From contig CM059187.1 in NCBI GenBank assembly GCA_030323885.1, forward strand, positions 138,666,415 to 138,730,414: DNA of 64,000 nucleotides, in the 5' to 3' direction. Below are positions 52,801 through 58,649 of this stretch, piece by piece. How positions within the stretch are numbered: position 1 is the stretch's first letter; each line of letters starts with the position of its first letter. The notes under the pieces were generated by a model that worked only from the letters and a program-made list of their open reading frames with translations, did no database searches and was not told the DNA's origin. Source of the stretch: Branchipolynoe longqiensis (Eukaryota > Annelida > Polychaeta > Phyllodocida > Polynoidae). The translations under genes and the position numbers were made by a program.

Positions 52801-55600
52801 CTGAAAGTGGTGCACTTTACCCCTCAATAGAATCGTGAATTGTTTATAGAATAATATGAAACTTTGGATTTAAAACCTTTAGAATGAGCACTTTCCATTG
52901 GTCTAATCCGCTAAGCTCTAATCCTATTATCTCATGAGTATTAGGCATGTTTCGACGTCCGAACTTAAGTTAGTGGTGTCGCTCATCGCCTTCCACTATT
53001 TATGTGCATCGGTCGTCGCCTGAAAGCGGTGCAATTTGCCCCTCAATATAATCGTGAATTGTTTATAGAATAGCATGAAACTTTGTATTTAAAACCTTTA
53101 GAATGAGCTCTTTACATTGGTCTAATCTGCTAAGCTCGATTCCTATTATATAATGAGTATTAGGCATGTGCACATCGCGGTATTTAACAGAATTTCGCTC
53201 TGGCCGATAATCGCGAATCTTTATTATTATTTGAGGATATTTATTTTTTAAACTACCAGATTCATTTTTGTATACCTGTTTTCTATCTATTCACCAATTT
53301 TCATGAAAATTGGGTGATCAGATACATTGTGATGACGTATAATAGGTGGTGACTATTAATAAAGGAACTACAGTATACTGTCATATCATAGGTGGGTATG
53401 ATTGTATAACGGTTGAAATAGAAACCCACATTTTTCTGTGATCTAATTTTTTATATATCAGTTTTGATAAGCTGAGAGGGTTTCCCATAGTAAGAAGAAC
53501 CTTGGTATCAAGTTTGATCAGGATTAAACCATTAATAAAGAAACAGCAGTTGTCATATTGTAGGTGGGCATGGTTGTATTAGGGTTGCCATGAAAACCTA
53601 CATTTTCCTGTGATCTAATTTTGTGGGGATCAGTTTTGCTAAGCTGTGGTGATTTGCTATACGAAGAAGAACCTTGATGTGAAGTTTAATCACGATCTGA
53701 CCATTAATAAAGAAACTACAAAGAAATGTTCTTATAATTAGTCTATAGACCTATTTCAAATGACATCAGCATAGGTATTTAGGTCAATGCGTGCACTGCT
53801 TGGCTGCAGGATGACACAGTGTCACACTGCAAACTCAATGGCTATAAGCAATCTTCATGGAGAACAAGTGAAATATCTCTAGAACCACACCACCTAGAAA
53901 CAAACCGCTTGGAACATATATAGAAAATATATTTAAGAAACAGATTATATTAAATTTATATGGTTAGGGTTCTGCATTTCTATTAATTTTGAATAAAACT
54001 GACGCTTTGCATTGCACATACCGGCAAACTCAATGCATTGTCAATGGACGTGAGCAATCTTCATACAGAAAAAGTGAAATAAAACAGCTTGGAACACATA
54101 TTGAAAACATATTTAACAAATAGATTATATTACATTTATACGGTTAGGATTCTGCATTTCTATTAATTTTGAATAAAACTAATGTTTTGCACTGCATGTA
54201 CCGGCAAACTCAATGCATTGTCAATGGCCGTGAGCAATCTTCATACAGAAAAAGTGAAATATCTCTAAAACTACAGCACCTAGAAACAACCCGCTTGCAA
54301 GCGAACATACATACAAAACATGTTTAGCAACCAGATTTTATTAAATTTATATGGTTAGGGTTCTGCATTTCTAGTAATTCTGAATAAAATTGACATTTTG
54401 TACTGTGCTTATCAGCAAACTAAATCTAGTAAATGCATTGTCAATGGCCGTGAGCAATCTTTATACCGAAAAGGTAAAATATCTCTAATACTACACCACA
54501 TAGTCATAGAAACAAACTGCTTGGAACACATATAGAAAACATATTTAACAACCAGATTATATTAAGTTTATATGGTTAGGGTTCTGCATTGCTAGTAATT
54601 TTGAATAAAATTGATGTTTTTTACACTGCACGTACCGGCAAACTCAATGGCAGTGTGCATTCGTTCTGCAGCCAAGCTACATGTGCATACACAATGTTTA
54701 TAAACATTTACATTGAAAGGGGTCTATATAACACTCCTTAATAAGACACTTGTCTAATGCATTAGCTAATTATCTAATAGTAATACGCAAGATCTGAAAG
54801 TCAACAACCTTCTAATGCACATATCTCACTACATTTGTGGAATATCTTAAAAATTCAAAAAGCATAATGCTTTTGATTCATTTGAGCTTCCAGTGAAATT
54901 ATAATTTGAATGTTTGGACTAATTTGACAATTTTAGGAGGGTACCTATCCAAGCCCAAGGCCCTACTTATAAGACATGTTATGTAATAATTCTATCATGC
55001 CCTGACAACGCAGCTCCACGTGTATCTGTGCATATAATAATAGTATTTGTTACCTGGACTATCCAAAACGGAATCATAATGACAGTTCACAAGTAAACTG
55101 TGCTCAGCTCCCTGTTTCGGCCCCATCTTCACGATCACATTCTTGACATTATCGTAAACGCTGGAAAACTCCCCGAGGAATTTAAGTGTAAATGAGCCGC
55201 TGGTCAATTGCAAGTCAATGTCTAATGAATGCACCGCATTACTTTTAGATTTGATATTTGTCAATTTATCCATAAGATAATTAACAGCGTGGATTTCATT
55301 GGCGTCACTTCCAACCTCTCGAGGACCGAGGTCGGTGATGTCATAGAGATACTGCCTAGCCCTTTCCTCTATGAACTCGCCGGGGCGTGCCTCCTTCACC
55401 GTCTTCGGTTCTGGGAGTGTGTTGCTGCGAATGTGGACAATATACATCAGCGATCCAATAATTCCAAATATAACGGTCCATGATACATGCGAGATCAATA
55501 GCTCTTTCCTTGGTTTCAATTTTTCATCTTGAAAGCTATTATGATCTTGTTCATAATTATTTACTGGAGCTGCGCTTCGATACCTCACGGAGGTGGCCAT
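28705..55600 (-). CDS. ERMP1: endoplasmic reticulum metallopeptidase 1 (peptidase M28), 13 exons, C-terminal exon not found
   Basis: Spliced minus-strand gene of an ER multi-pass membrane zinc metallopeptidase. Exons: 55054-55600, 50998-51125, 50089-50194, 49129-49275, 48423-48515, 43944-44159, 42491-42717, 39930-40113, 39255-39445, 33030-33185, 30175-30371, 29313-29425, 28705-28889. All junctions are GT-AG and the phases agree, giving about 830 residues. TM1 is at 38-57. Predicted metal ligands and catalytic residues are H174/D176 (CHYDS), D186 (ASDDA), E220/E221 (GAEEN), D247 (NLDSAG) and H323 (YHT), so the active site is complete. Several TM helices follow (about 360-640), then a lumenal C-terminal domain. 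The last roughly 70 residues of the family are missing from the window as far as I can see. The start at 55600 (AACATGG, good Kozak) is preferred over an upstream in-frame ATG at 55645. Vertebrate ERMP1 is linked to ER quality control; that role is transferred from family knowledge. Confidence 0.93.
28915..29127 (-). repeat. intronic repeat, copy related to 29455-29760
   Basis: Text with TATGAAATTCAAGGCTATTT and TTGATAGGTATTCAAGACTG recurs at 29500-29590, along with a shared GTCCGTACACATGTGAA-type start. An unclassified dispersed repeat is likely. Confidence 0.6.
29128..29288. mobile_element. pogo-like MITE, one end lost
   Basis: It matches the reverse of 20158-20356: GGGAGGTGGTCGGTCTAGG to GTTAGAGAGGTTTTACTGTA. 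The left terminal bases are missing. Confidence 0.75.
29313..29425 (-). CDS. ERMP1: ERMP1 exon 12 (residues 731-768)
   Basis: Encodes [11 protein letters not shown] to RITIETAG. Acceptor TTTGCAG|GGATG, donor CCGCAG|GTAACC. Confidence 0.88.
29455..29760 (-). repeat. intronic repeat, second copy
   Basis: It shares the CACATGTGAATATATGAAATT start and AATTCAAGGCTTTTCAAG motifs with 28915-29127 and has extra CAAGGC repeats. Confidence 0.6.
29884..30113 (+). mobile_element. SINE-A with variant tRNA-like head
   Basis: The head reads GGTGCGGTGGCCGATTCGG, with GTTCAATTCCCGG as B-box. This differs from the GACGGGATGGCC head. The body is shared and the copy ends early at CATGAGTGAACG. Confidence 0.8.
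30175..30371 (-). CDS. ERMP1: ERMP1 exon 11 (residues 666-730)
   Basis: Encodes HIDRTFHD and a C-terminal lumenal segment with [14 protein letters not shown]. Acceptor CTTGCAG|CACATT, donor AATGAA|GTAAGT. Confidence 0.9.
30520..30745 (-). mobile_element. SINE-A without head
   Basis: A TTTG run, tail and body up to the CAGTAATGCCCA segment are present. It joins directly to SINE-B at 30748. Confidence 0.8.
30748..30922 (-). mobile_element. SINE-B plus shared flank, copy 1
   Basis: SINE-B (head GGCCCGGAATGCAAAGAGAT on minus) is followed on plus by a 75-base segment (CTACCCATGCCTACCTGTC onward). Both parts recur at 31066-31255. A 17-base piece of the A-box region is deleted in this copy. Confidence 0.7.
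31066..31255 (-). mobile_element. SINE-B plus shared flank, copy 2
   Basis: This copy has the intact A-box side, GTGTAATGGTTAGCACACTA on minus, and the same right-hand 75-base segment. Confidence 0.7.
31271..31592 (+). mobile_element. SINE-A, full length, variant head
   Basis: The head GGACGCGATAGCCGAATCAG with B-box GGGAGTTCGAATCCC, body and tail are complete. It is the best reference for the second head type. Confidence 0.85.
31727..31860. repeat. CTTGTCC-type 130-bp repeat, copy 1
   Basis: The segment from ATTCGAATTAAGAGCTTGTC to TTTCTATCACTGTATAAA recurs at 32050 and 32655. ACAAGTGAAAAT and GACTTGTC are internal inverted motifs. Confidence 0.75.
32050..32190. repeat. CTTGTCC-type 130-bp repeat, copy 2
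   Basis: It begins GCGTTCGAAATAACAGCTTG and ends CCATCACTGTATATG, and it is more diverged. Confidence 0.75.
32187..32652. mobile_element. MITE-like unit between two repeat copies
   Basis: TATATATCAGGGATGAAAG at the left and CTTTCATCCCTGATATATA at the right are perfect inverses. The inside holds AAATCCCGG-type inverted segments, a 43-base minisatellite (32310-32505, core GATAGTGCTGC) and an inserted SINE-A tail (32510-32570, minus). Confidence 0.7.
32655..32785. repeat. CTTGTCC-type 130-bp repeat, copy 3
   Basis: It begins GGGTTCGAAATAAGAGCTTC and ends TTTCTATCACTGTAAGTACC. Copies 2 and 3 flank the MITE-like unit. Confidence 0.75.
32872..33012 (+). mobile_element. two SINE-A tails in tandem
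   Basis: The tail CCTTAGATGTTGCCAGGACG occurs at about 32878 and again at about 32983. Each copy is preceded by a CGCAGTGTCAGTCGC-like sequence, so a unit of about 105 bases is duplicated. It ends only 17 bases from exon 10. Confidence 0.7.
33030..33185 (-). CDS. ERMP1: ERMP1 exon 10 (residues 614-665)
   Basis: Encodes the last TM helix ([20 protein letters not shown]) and PYGADPAAP, the start of the lumenal tail. Acceptor TTCTAG|GTGAGC, donor ATACAT|GTGAGT. A 6.1-kb intron precedes it. Confidence 0.9.
33186..35860. other. ERMP1 intron 9, repeat-poor part
   Basis: It contains a GT run (33365-33389), C runs at 33704-33717 and 35567-35580, and a repeated phrase (CTGCAAATTGCCTATTTGAT near 34825, similar text near 33910). 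No gene is seen. Bases 34120-34480 resemble a retroelement 5' region but I cannot identify it. Confidence 0.4.
35860..36492 (+). pseudogene. LINE endonuclease remnant interrupted by a minisatellite
   Basis: The frame at 35890-36117 encodes the start of an apurinic-like LINE endonuclease: [16 protein letters not shown], then [12 protein letters not shown]. The family reappears at 36345-36480 with [20 protein letters not shown] and KVYRSPNGN. Between them, 47-bp tandem units (36130-36345) replace the expected domain middle. The rest of the LINE is absent. Confidence 0.75.
36130..36345 (+). repeat. 47-bp minisatellite, array A
   Basis: About four and a half units of GATTCAGGTGCTACACTGCT plus TCATCTAGTGTCAGTGGTAC. 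The same unit forms an array at 38495. Confidence 0.9.
36495..37130 (-). pseudogene. possible retroelement ORF remnant
   Basis: Minus frames at 36468-36755 and 36918-37121 share GC-rich, less AT-biased coding-like sequence. It includes an acidic/basic coiled-coil-like stretch (IEELKEELW and [10 protein letters not shown]) separated by two stops. CCAAGATGGCGG and GCCGCCATCTT at 36655-36710 form an inverted pair. I cannot name the family; a gag-like ORF is one possibility. Confidence 0.35.
37165..37570 (+). mobile_element. LINE 3'-end derivative with internal deletion
   Basis: The left part matches the reverse of 21860-22205. From 37440 it joins in mid-sequence to the LINE ORF2 end (GAGACATTAAGACCGACTC, as at 22920) and ends in an ATG run. 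It is therefore a deleted copy of the same family as 21810 and 22575. Confidence 0.75.
37838..37881. mobile_element. TTAA MITE left-end fragment
   Basis: TAAAGTTGCATAGTCAAATTG and TTGAGTTTCAGTCATTTTTC match the left 45 bases of the MITE. The sequence then runs into a SINE-A body with no gap. Confidence 0.6.
37882..38010 (+). mobile_element. SINE-A 3' part
   Basis: It starts at GATATCAGGTCATGGTGCC and ends with CCTTAGATGTTGCTCGGATG. Confidence 0.75.
38031..38098. repeat. segment duplicated next to ERMP1 exon 9
   Basis: About 68 bases (GCAAGAGGCGCATCCAAAGA onward) match 39181-39249 at roughly 85% identity by eye. Both are open in one plus-strand frame. The source element is unknown. Confidence 0.7.
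38238..38490 (-). mobile_element. SINE-A, nearly complete
   Basis: The tail, body and GTCATTGGTTTGACTCGACC segment are present. The head is replaced by the 47-bp array. Confidence 0.8.
38495..38690 (+). repeat. 47-bp minisatellite, array B
   Basis: About four units of the sequence also seen at 36130 (TGGTAGCAAACTAGATTCAG start). It directly follows SINE-A. Confidence 0.9.
38728..39077. mobile_element. TTAA MITE copy
   Basis: TTAA on both sides; ends AGTTGCATAGTCCGATGG and CATCGGACTATGCAGTT. Confidence 0.85.
39255..39445 (-). CDS. ERMP1: ERMP1 exon 9 (residues 550-613)
   Basis: Encodes a TM-rich segment with [20 protein letters not shown]. Acceptor ATTTCAG|AGAAGC, donor TTCCAG|GTTCGA. The weak donor lies at the edge of a repeated segment also found at 38031-38098. 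Confidence 0.88.
39477..39535 (-). mobile_element. SINE-C tail fragment
   Basis: GATTGACTGAATGGTGGTTTC and GCCGTGTCGGCAGCATAGGCC match the SINE-C tail at 27990-28032. It lies 32 bases upstream of exon 9 in coding direction. Confidence 0.65.
39536..39929. other. ERMP1 intron 8, unremarkable
   Basis: No element or motif is recognised in this AT-rich intron. Confidence 0.5.
39930..40113 (-). CDS. ERMP1: ERMP1 exon 8 (residues 489-549)
   Basis: Encodes [19 protein letters not shown] and another TM pair. Acceptor GTTTCAG|ACTGTG, donor ACAGAA|GTAAGG. A 79-bp satellite begins about 25 bases upstream of its acceptor. Confidence 0.9.
40135..42090 (+). repeat. 79-bp intronic satellite with SINE insertion
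   Basis: About 20 units of 79 bases (unit start CTATCCACTACTCATTTAGT, end CTATCATCTAAGTATTG) run to 41668. They resume after an inserted SINE-A at 41979-42090 with diverged units. Outer units are more diverged than central ones. A four-unit, 316-bp higher-order repeat is visible from shared variants at 40976 and 41292 (GTCAGTCCG) and the CAACTACTC variants. Confidence 0.95.
41670..41978 (-). mobile_element. SINE-A full length, inserted in the satellite
   Basis: Complete from tail (41672) to head (GTGGGTTCGAATCCCACG at 41946-41963). Satellite units lie on both sides, so the insertion is younger than the array. Confidence 0.85.
42358..42437. mobile_element. TTAA MITE internal fragment
   Basis: TATAATTTACCTTACATAAAC and TTAATTTTGGCGTGCTTGTAG match the MITE interior. 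The ends are missing. Confidence 0.55.
42491..42717 (-). CDS. ERMP1: ERMP1 exon 7 (residues 413-488)
   Basis: Encodes two to three hydrophobic segments, including [20 protein letters not shown] and [20 protein letters not shown]. Acceptor CACCAG|GTGTCG, donor TACAAG|GTATTT. Confidence 0.9.
42815..43200 (-). mobile_element. SINE-A with triplicated tail, variant head
   Basis: The tail motif CTAAGGCAACATCTAAG is repeated three times at 42840-42912. The head is of the second type (CCGATTCGACCACCGCATCC on plus). Confidence 0.8.
43201..43943. other. ERMP1 intron 6, low complexity
   Basis: T-rich GTTT runs (43265-43311), an ATAT-rich patch (43655-43705) and an A13 run (43831). No gene is seen. Confidence 0.5.
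43944..44159 (-). CDS. ERMP1: ERMP1 exon 6 (residues 341-412)
   Basis: Ends the peptidase domain and encodes the next TM helix ([20 protein letters not shown] region). Acceptor GTTCTAG|GTGAG, donor CAGTCAG|GTACTA. A 4.3-kb intron rich in repeats precedes it. Confidence 0.92.
44222..44532 (-). mobile_element. SINE-C, full length
   Basis: It matches 27979-28305 over the body (GAACCAGTTGTGTACCACTGG, GGTCCACTGAGCAGGATCG) and head. About 40 bases near 44325-44380 are extra compared with that copy. Confidence 0.7.
44540..45050 (+). repeat. 31-bp minisatellite
   Basis: About 16 imperfect units of GGTTGTCACACTGACAGG plus TTGGATACAGACT. The frames on both strands are artefacts. Confidence 0.9.
45063..45260 (-). 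mobile_element. SINE-A, diverged, no head
   Basis: The tail reads TTACGTTATAGCAACACCTAA. The body is strongly diverged. A short plus-oriented body fragment follows at 45275-45345. Confidence 0.7.
45428..45765 (-). mobile_element. SINE-A, full length, variant head
   Basis: From TTGGTTGGTTGTTGGAATG to the head end CGATTCGGCCACCACATCCG. Confidence 0.85.
45766..46567. other. ERMP1 intron 5, unannotated part
   Basis: AT-rich DNA with no gene. A T run lies at 46297-46307. Confidence 0.5.
46568..46802 (+). mobile_element. SINE-A, variant head
   Basis: Head CGGGTGTGGTGGCAAGCATG, body to CACAAGTCGGAACCCATCC. The tail is missing. About 50 bases before its head match the reverse of the flank of the copy at 47403. 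Confidence 0.75.
46890..46992 (+). repeat. two-copy direct repeat
   Basis: A 36-base string starting ATCCGTATTTGGCTTGTTTG occurs at about 46895 and 46959, almost identical. Confidence 0.85.
47073..47287. mobile_element. TTAA MITE, left end missing
   Basis: The interior (AGATATTTGAAGTGAATCATG) and right end AATCGGATTTTGTAGCT followed by TTAA are present. Confidence 0.6.
47403..47640 (-). mobile_element. SINE-A, body and tail
   Basis: From TTGGTTGGTTGTTGGAGTTT to GGTTTGACTCGACCTGG, then the shared flank with GTGCTTGCCACCGCGCC. Confidence 0.8.
48027..48376. mobile_element. TTAA MITE copy
   Basis: TTAA on both sides; ends AGTTGTATAGTCCGATGG and CATCGGACTATGCAGCT. It lies 46 bases from exon 5. 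Confidence 0.85.
48423..48515 (-). CDS. ERMP1: ERMP1 exon 5 (residues 310-340)
   Basis: Encodes [19 protein letters not shown] with the last metal-ligand His (H323). Acceptor AAACAG|GTTTGG, donor GGGGAG|GTAAGT. Confidence 0.92.
48516..49128. other. ERMP1 intron 4
   Basis: AT-rich, with a T8 run and no recognised element. Confidence 0.5.
49129..49275 (-). CDS. ERMP1: ERMP1 exon 4 (residues 261-309)
   Basis: Encodes [11 protein letters not shown] to [17 protein letters not shown], a strongly conserved M28 segment. Acceptor CTGTAG|GACCAG, donor ATACCTG|GTATGT. Confidence 0.93.
49605..49900 (-). mobile_element. SINE-A with deleted tail
   Basis: TTGGTTGGTTGG is followed at once by GTGACAGTGAGCACTCATGG, so the tail unit is deleted. 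The head is complete (GTTTGAACC and CGAATCCCACGG on plus). Confidence 0.8.
50089..50194 (-). CDS. ERMP1: ERMP1 exon 3 (residues 226-260)
   Basis: Encodes [11 protein letters not shown] and the VNLDSAG motif whose Asp is a metal ligand. Acceptor TTCCAG|GCCAGC, donor AAGCTG|GTGAGT. Confidence 0.92.
50230..50578 (+). mobile_element. LINE ORF2 C-terminal fragment
   Basis: The frame encodes [20 protein letters not shown], then [19 protein letters not shown] and a stop, followed by a GATT run. This is the usual end of a LINE ORF2 (basic RGRP, WTGL, then RDKWR). It belongs to a different LINE family from 22575 and lies in ERMP1 intron 2. Confidence 0.75.
50685..50855. mobile_element. possible pogo-like MITE remnant
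   Basis: GGGTGGTCATTGG repeats twice, and GTGGGACCACTGTACAG lies at the end. The style resembles the pogo-like MITE (20158), but no clean inverted ends are seen. Confidence 0.35.
50998..51125 (-). CDS. ERMP1: ERMP1 exon 2 (residues 183-225)
   Basis: Carries GASDDAV (bridging Asp) and FNGAEEN (catalytic Glu pair). Acceptor TATAG|GTGCTAG, donor CTTCAG|GTGAGT. The preceding intron is 3.9 kb. Confidence 0.93.
51126..52730. other. ERMP1 intron 1, first part
   Basis: A 155-codon plus frame (50974-51441) is mostly antisense to exon 2 and then continues into the intron. I see no domain. The rest is AT-rich with no recognised element. Confidence 0.45.
52731..53170 (+). repeat. 222-bp tandem duplication
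   Basis: Two copies start near 52737 and 52958 with GGTGTC[CG]CTCATCGC and share TTGTTTATAGAATA and ATGAGTATTAGGCATGT. Confidence 0.85.
53320..53720 (+). repeat. about 180-bp tandem duplication
   Basis: Two copies share ACTGTCATAT..TAGGTGGG and TTTTCTGTGATCTAATTTT. Confidence 0.8.
53825..54660 (+). repeat. 180-220-bp tandem repeat, five copies
   Basis: The phrase GGCAAACTCAATGCATTGTC starts units at about 54022 and 54201, with variants at 53829, 54410 and 54631. TATGGTTAGGGTTCTGCATT is shared within units. Confidence 0.85.
55054..55600 (-). CDS. ERMP1: ERMP1 exon 1 (residues 1-182)
   Basis: Encodes a 35-residue cytosolic N-terminus, one TM helix ([20 protein letters not shown]) and the first part of the M28 domain to the metal-binding CHYDS motif. 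The donor is CCAG|GTAACA. Confidence 0.93.
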
Positions 55601-56235
55601 GTTTACACTGTTCCGCAGTAAATTCAATTTGATCCCAAGGTACATGTTCCAGATAATAGTAAAATTAAAAAAATAATTTCAATGAGCTAATAAAAATATA
55701 CATCACGTTGATGCACAAGGATTATTAGTTATGATAGTTTTATTATATTTTATTTCTGTTGAGTATATTTGCATTACTGCTGAACGTTCAGTTGCCTATA
55801 TAATATAGCTTTCAAATGCAGAAACGGATATGCATAGATTTGATAAATAAATAACACCAATTCTAATAAGAAGTCGTCAATCGGCCAGGAGTCGGTTAAT
55901 TTTGTGTTTGAAAATATATCTACTAATACTTATGAGAATAACTTGCCTTATCTTAAATGAATGTTATAAGCCTTAGTTCCTTTTACAGATTTTGTATTTT
56001 ACAGATGCTTAACTAAGATGTCGTCTCGATCTTTTCGGCCCGGAGAAGGGGATTGGTCTTGTCCCGACCCAAAGTAAGTAATTTGTCGCGCAATGTGTTG
56101 ATGACACTTCGGTAATTTAAATATAAGGGTTTGGGTTTCAGATGAATATTTTTATAGCAATGTAGCATATGAGCTCTTTCAGTATGCATGCTTATTCTCA
56201 TCACCGCCACCGGTTTTGATTGTGTGTGATAATGT
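55601..56235. other. intergenic region upstream of ERMP1
   Basis: It must contain the ERMP1 promoter and 5' UTR. It is AT-rich, and I see no certain TATA or initiator element. Confidence 0.4.
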
Positions 56236-56330
56236 ATTGTCGACAGAACCCGTGTGAAGTTGGTTGGTTACTTATTCCTTATTCCTTATTTGACATTCAA
56301 AATGTGAAGTTAGTTACTTATTAAAAAAGG
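56236..56330 (+). repeat. left end: target repeat and inverted terminal repeat
   Basis: Direct repeat 56236-56247, then ACCC, then the inverted end to about 56330. A GGTT insertion relative to the right end lies at 56263-56266. Confidence 0.75.
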
Positions 56331-56389
56331 AGATAGCTGTCACCGTACCGCCCAAGAGTGGCTGGAACTATGTAAAACCTTGATCTGTG

Positions 56390-56480
56390 CCCCTGATAAA
56401 ATATTGCATTGTCCATTGACCCACTGACCCCAGACGAAAAAGAGCAGGTGCACTTAAAACCAAAAAGGTGTAAAACAAAC
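56390..56480 (-). repeat. subterminal motif repeat, copy 1
   Basis: In reverse, CTGCTCTTTTTCGTCTGGGG plus TCAGTGGGTCAATG and flanking text match copies at 57345-57430 and 57525-57610. A shorter copy is at 63664-63687 (CTGCTCTTTTTCGTATAGGG). The orientation differs between left end and right end. Confidence 0.8.
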
Positions 56481-57344
56481 TTTTTTTTTTACAAAGCTAG
56501 ATATAGAGGGGGTGTAATGACGTCACGAGGCAACTTCCGGTGGCCATATTGGATTACATATGCAAGGCTTGGAAGTGCTTACATTGTGTTTATTTACCGA
56601 TTTCTTGGTTTATTTGTCACTGTTTTGAGCAGTTTGGCCTCAAAAGTTGGGGGAAAAGGGTTTTTTGATGGAGGGGAAGCATTTTTTAAATCATGTAGCC
56701 TCACATCGTTGCAAAAGCGCAGTATGTTGACACTTTGAATGCTTTGTTGAAGAATTAGATAGGTTCAGGCAGTACCCACTAGGTGGCGCCACACACTTGG
56801 GCAGCCCTAACTATAGGTAGGCCCAATGGTGGCTGTAGTGTTCTTGGTATATGACAGGGGGCGCCATAGGTGGTATTAAGTGTACTCCAAGATGGCTAAC
56901 TGCTAAGTGATGACATCACATGCACTCCCTCTATATAACACTTAGCTATGTGGGTATTTATTTTTAAAGCATTTTATCTCAATGGAACATATTCGAATGG
57001 AAAGAGCTTGAAGGGACCTTAAACTTGGTAGTCATATACTTTTTCTTATGTAAATATCAAGGAAGTTACATCGATTTGAACTTGAAAAATATGCTTAATT
57101 ATGGGCCCTTTGTTCTATAGTAAACCAGCCAAAAGTTGTGACCCATATTACTGGTTTCATGAGCATGGCTGAGGCTAGGATGCCAACTGCCAATTTGTGT
57201 GAGACAGAGGGGACACTGTAAGCAAGTGCTGCGGATTAAATAACTCTCTTGGCAATCTATCAAACATCCTTAAAATTTCACAACATGTAGATAACTAATA
57301 AGACTGGTTTGAAACATGTCAAGCATCAAGCATCTATCTCTGCC

Positions 57345-57430
57345 CTAGCTTTGTTTTAGACCTTTTTGGTTTTAAGTACCTCTGCTCTTTTTCGTCTGGG
57401 GTCAGTGGGTCAATGCTATATTTTATCAGG
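57345..57430 (+). repeat. subterminal motif repeat, copy 2
   Basis: Contains TTTTTGGTTTTAAGTACCTC, the CTCTTTTTCGT core at 57384 and TTTTATCAGGG at its end. Confidence 0.8.
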
Positions 57431-57524
57431 GCAAAGATAGATGCTTGACATGTTTCAAACCAGTCTTGGGTGGTACAGTGACTCCTTTTCCTCGAGCATT
57501 AATACTTAGTGTTATATATATAGC

Positions 57525-57610
57525 TTTGTTTTACACCTTTTTGGTTTCAAGTGCACCTGCTCTTTTTCGTATGGGGTCAGTGGGTCAATGCAATATTTTA
57601 TCAGGGTCAT
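57525..57610 (+). repeat. subterminal motif repeat, copy 3
   Basis: Closest in sequence to the reverse of copy 1, including TTTTACACC before TTTTTGGTTTCAAGTGCACC. A SINE-A tail follows at 57724-57770. Confidence 0.8.
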
Positions 57611-57723
57611 AAATTAATGGTTAACATATTTCAAACCACTCTTGCGGGCTACAGTGACTCCTTTTCTTGTAGCATTAATACTTAGTGTTATATATCAAGC
57701 TTCGTTTTACCATTCTTTGTTCT

Positions 57724-57770
57724 GTCCTGATATGACCTTAGATGTTGCTAGGACATAAAACAACAACAAA
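57724..57770 (+). mobile_element. SINE-A tail inside the transposon
   Basis: CCTTAGATGTTGCTAGGACA followed by AAACAACAACAAAC. It is a later insertion or a captured piece. Confidence 0.65.
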
Positions 57771-57779
57771 CACCATTCT

Positions 57780-58640
57780 TTGTGGTTTAAGTAGGTATGT
57801 TGACATCGACGCGCTGCGCCGCCGCCGTGTTGTTCCCGATCGCTGTGATCGGGAGTGCGCGAACGGTTCTCAACATCTCTACCCAAATCGCTTCTCCTAG
57901 GCTAACGGGTGGGGGGATCTGGGAAGCATTATCACCAGATATAAAGGAAAGGTTTCTGAATATCATAGTTTTCGAATTTTGCATTTCTGCTGATTCGTTC
58001 GTTCGTGACACACTTTTAAACATTGGCACTCATTTGTGGATGCTCAAATCAGTTCAAAATCACTGTGGCCATAAATAAAAAATATATGGCCCAGATTATT
58101 AATGTCTTTTCTCACATTGTACCAAATATTATCAAGGTACTATATTTTGAAAGTGCTTAATTTTGCAACGGAAAGTGTCATGATTTGCGCGACTTTGGCG
58201 CGGGCCGCATCGCGACTTTGGTAGGTACATCAAGTCCTGCTTGGGGCGCTGCAGTATAGCGCATTAGCTGTTTCCACTACAGGTTCTGTGTAAAACCATT
58301 CACAAATACTATGCAAATGACTTGCCATACATGATGTCATCACAGTTGACCAATCACAACCTTGTTTACATCTGGGGAAAATTCTAGTGCATTCTGGGAT
58401 ACCTTTCATGGCTTTACAAGCTGTTGAAGTCAACCAGTGAGCCACTGTTGAAAAAGCCATCGAACAGATAAGTAACATTCCAAAATCATTCTAATAATCT
58501 GACAATCCTAAATAGTTAGGTATTTATCTTTCATTTGACAGGTATATTGTGTATTTCTGCCAATTCGCAACGACCCTAGAGCACTTTTAAACACGTGTCT
58601 AAATCGGCGGGATCGGCACGGTATCGGCCGCGGTGGTACT
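57780..58640. other. transposon interior without clear gene
   Basis: A 93-codon plus frame (57797-58078) and an 82-codon minus frame (58230-58478) show no domain I recognise. Confidence 0.4.
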
Positions 58641-58649
58641 GGTAGCTCA

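Noticed and set aside
56236..56260. TGTCGACA palindrome as the true start of the transposon ends
   Set aside because: If included in the ends, bases outside show no target duplication, and inner bases GAACCC and AT do not pair; a direct 12-bp flanking repeat fits better, though not proven.
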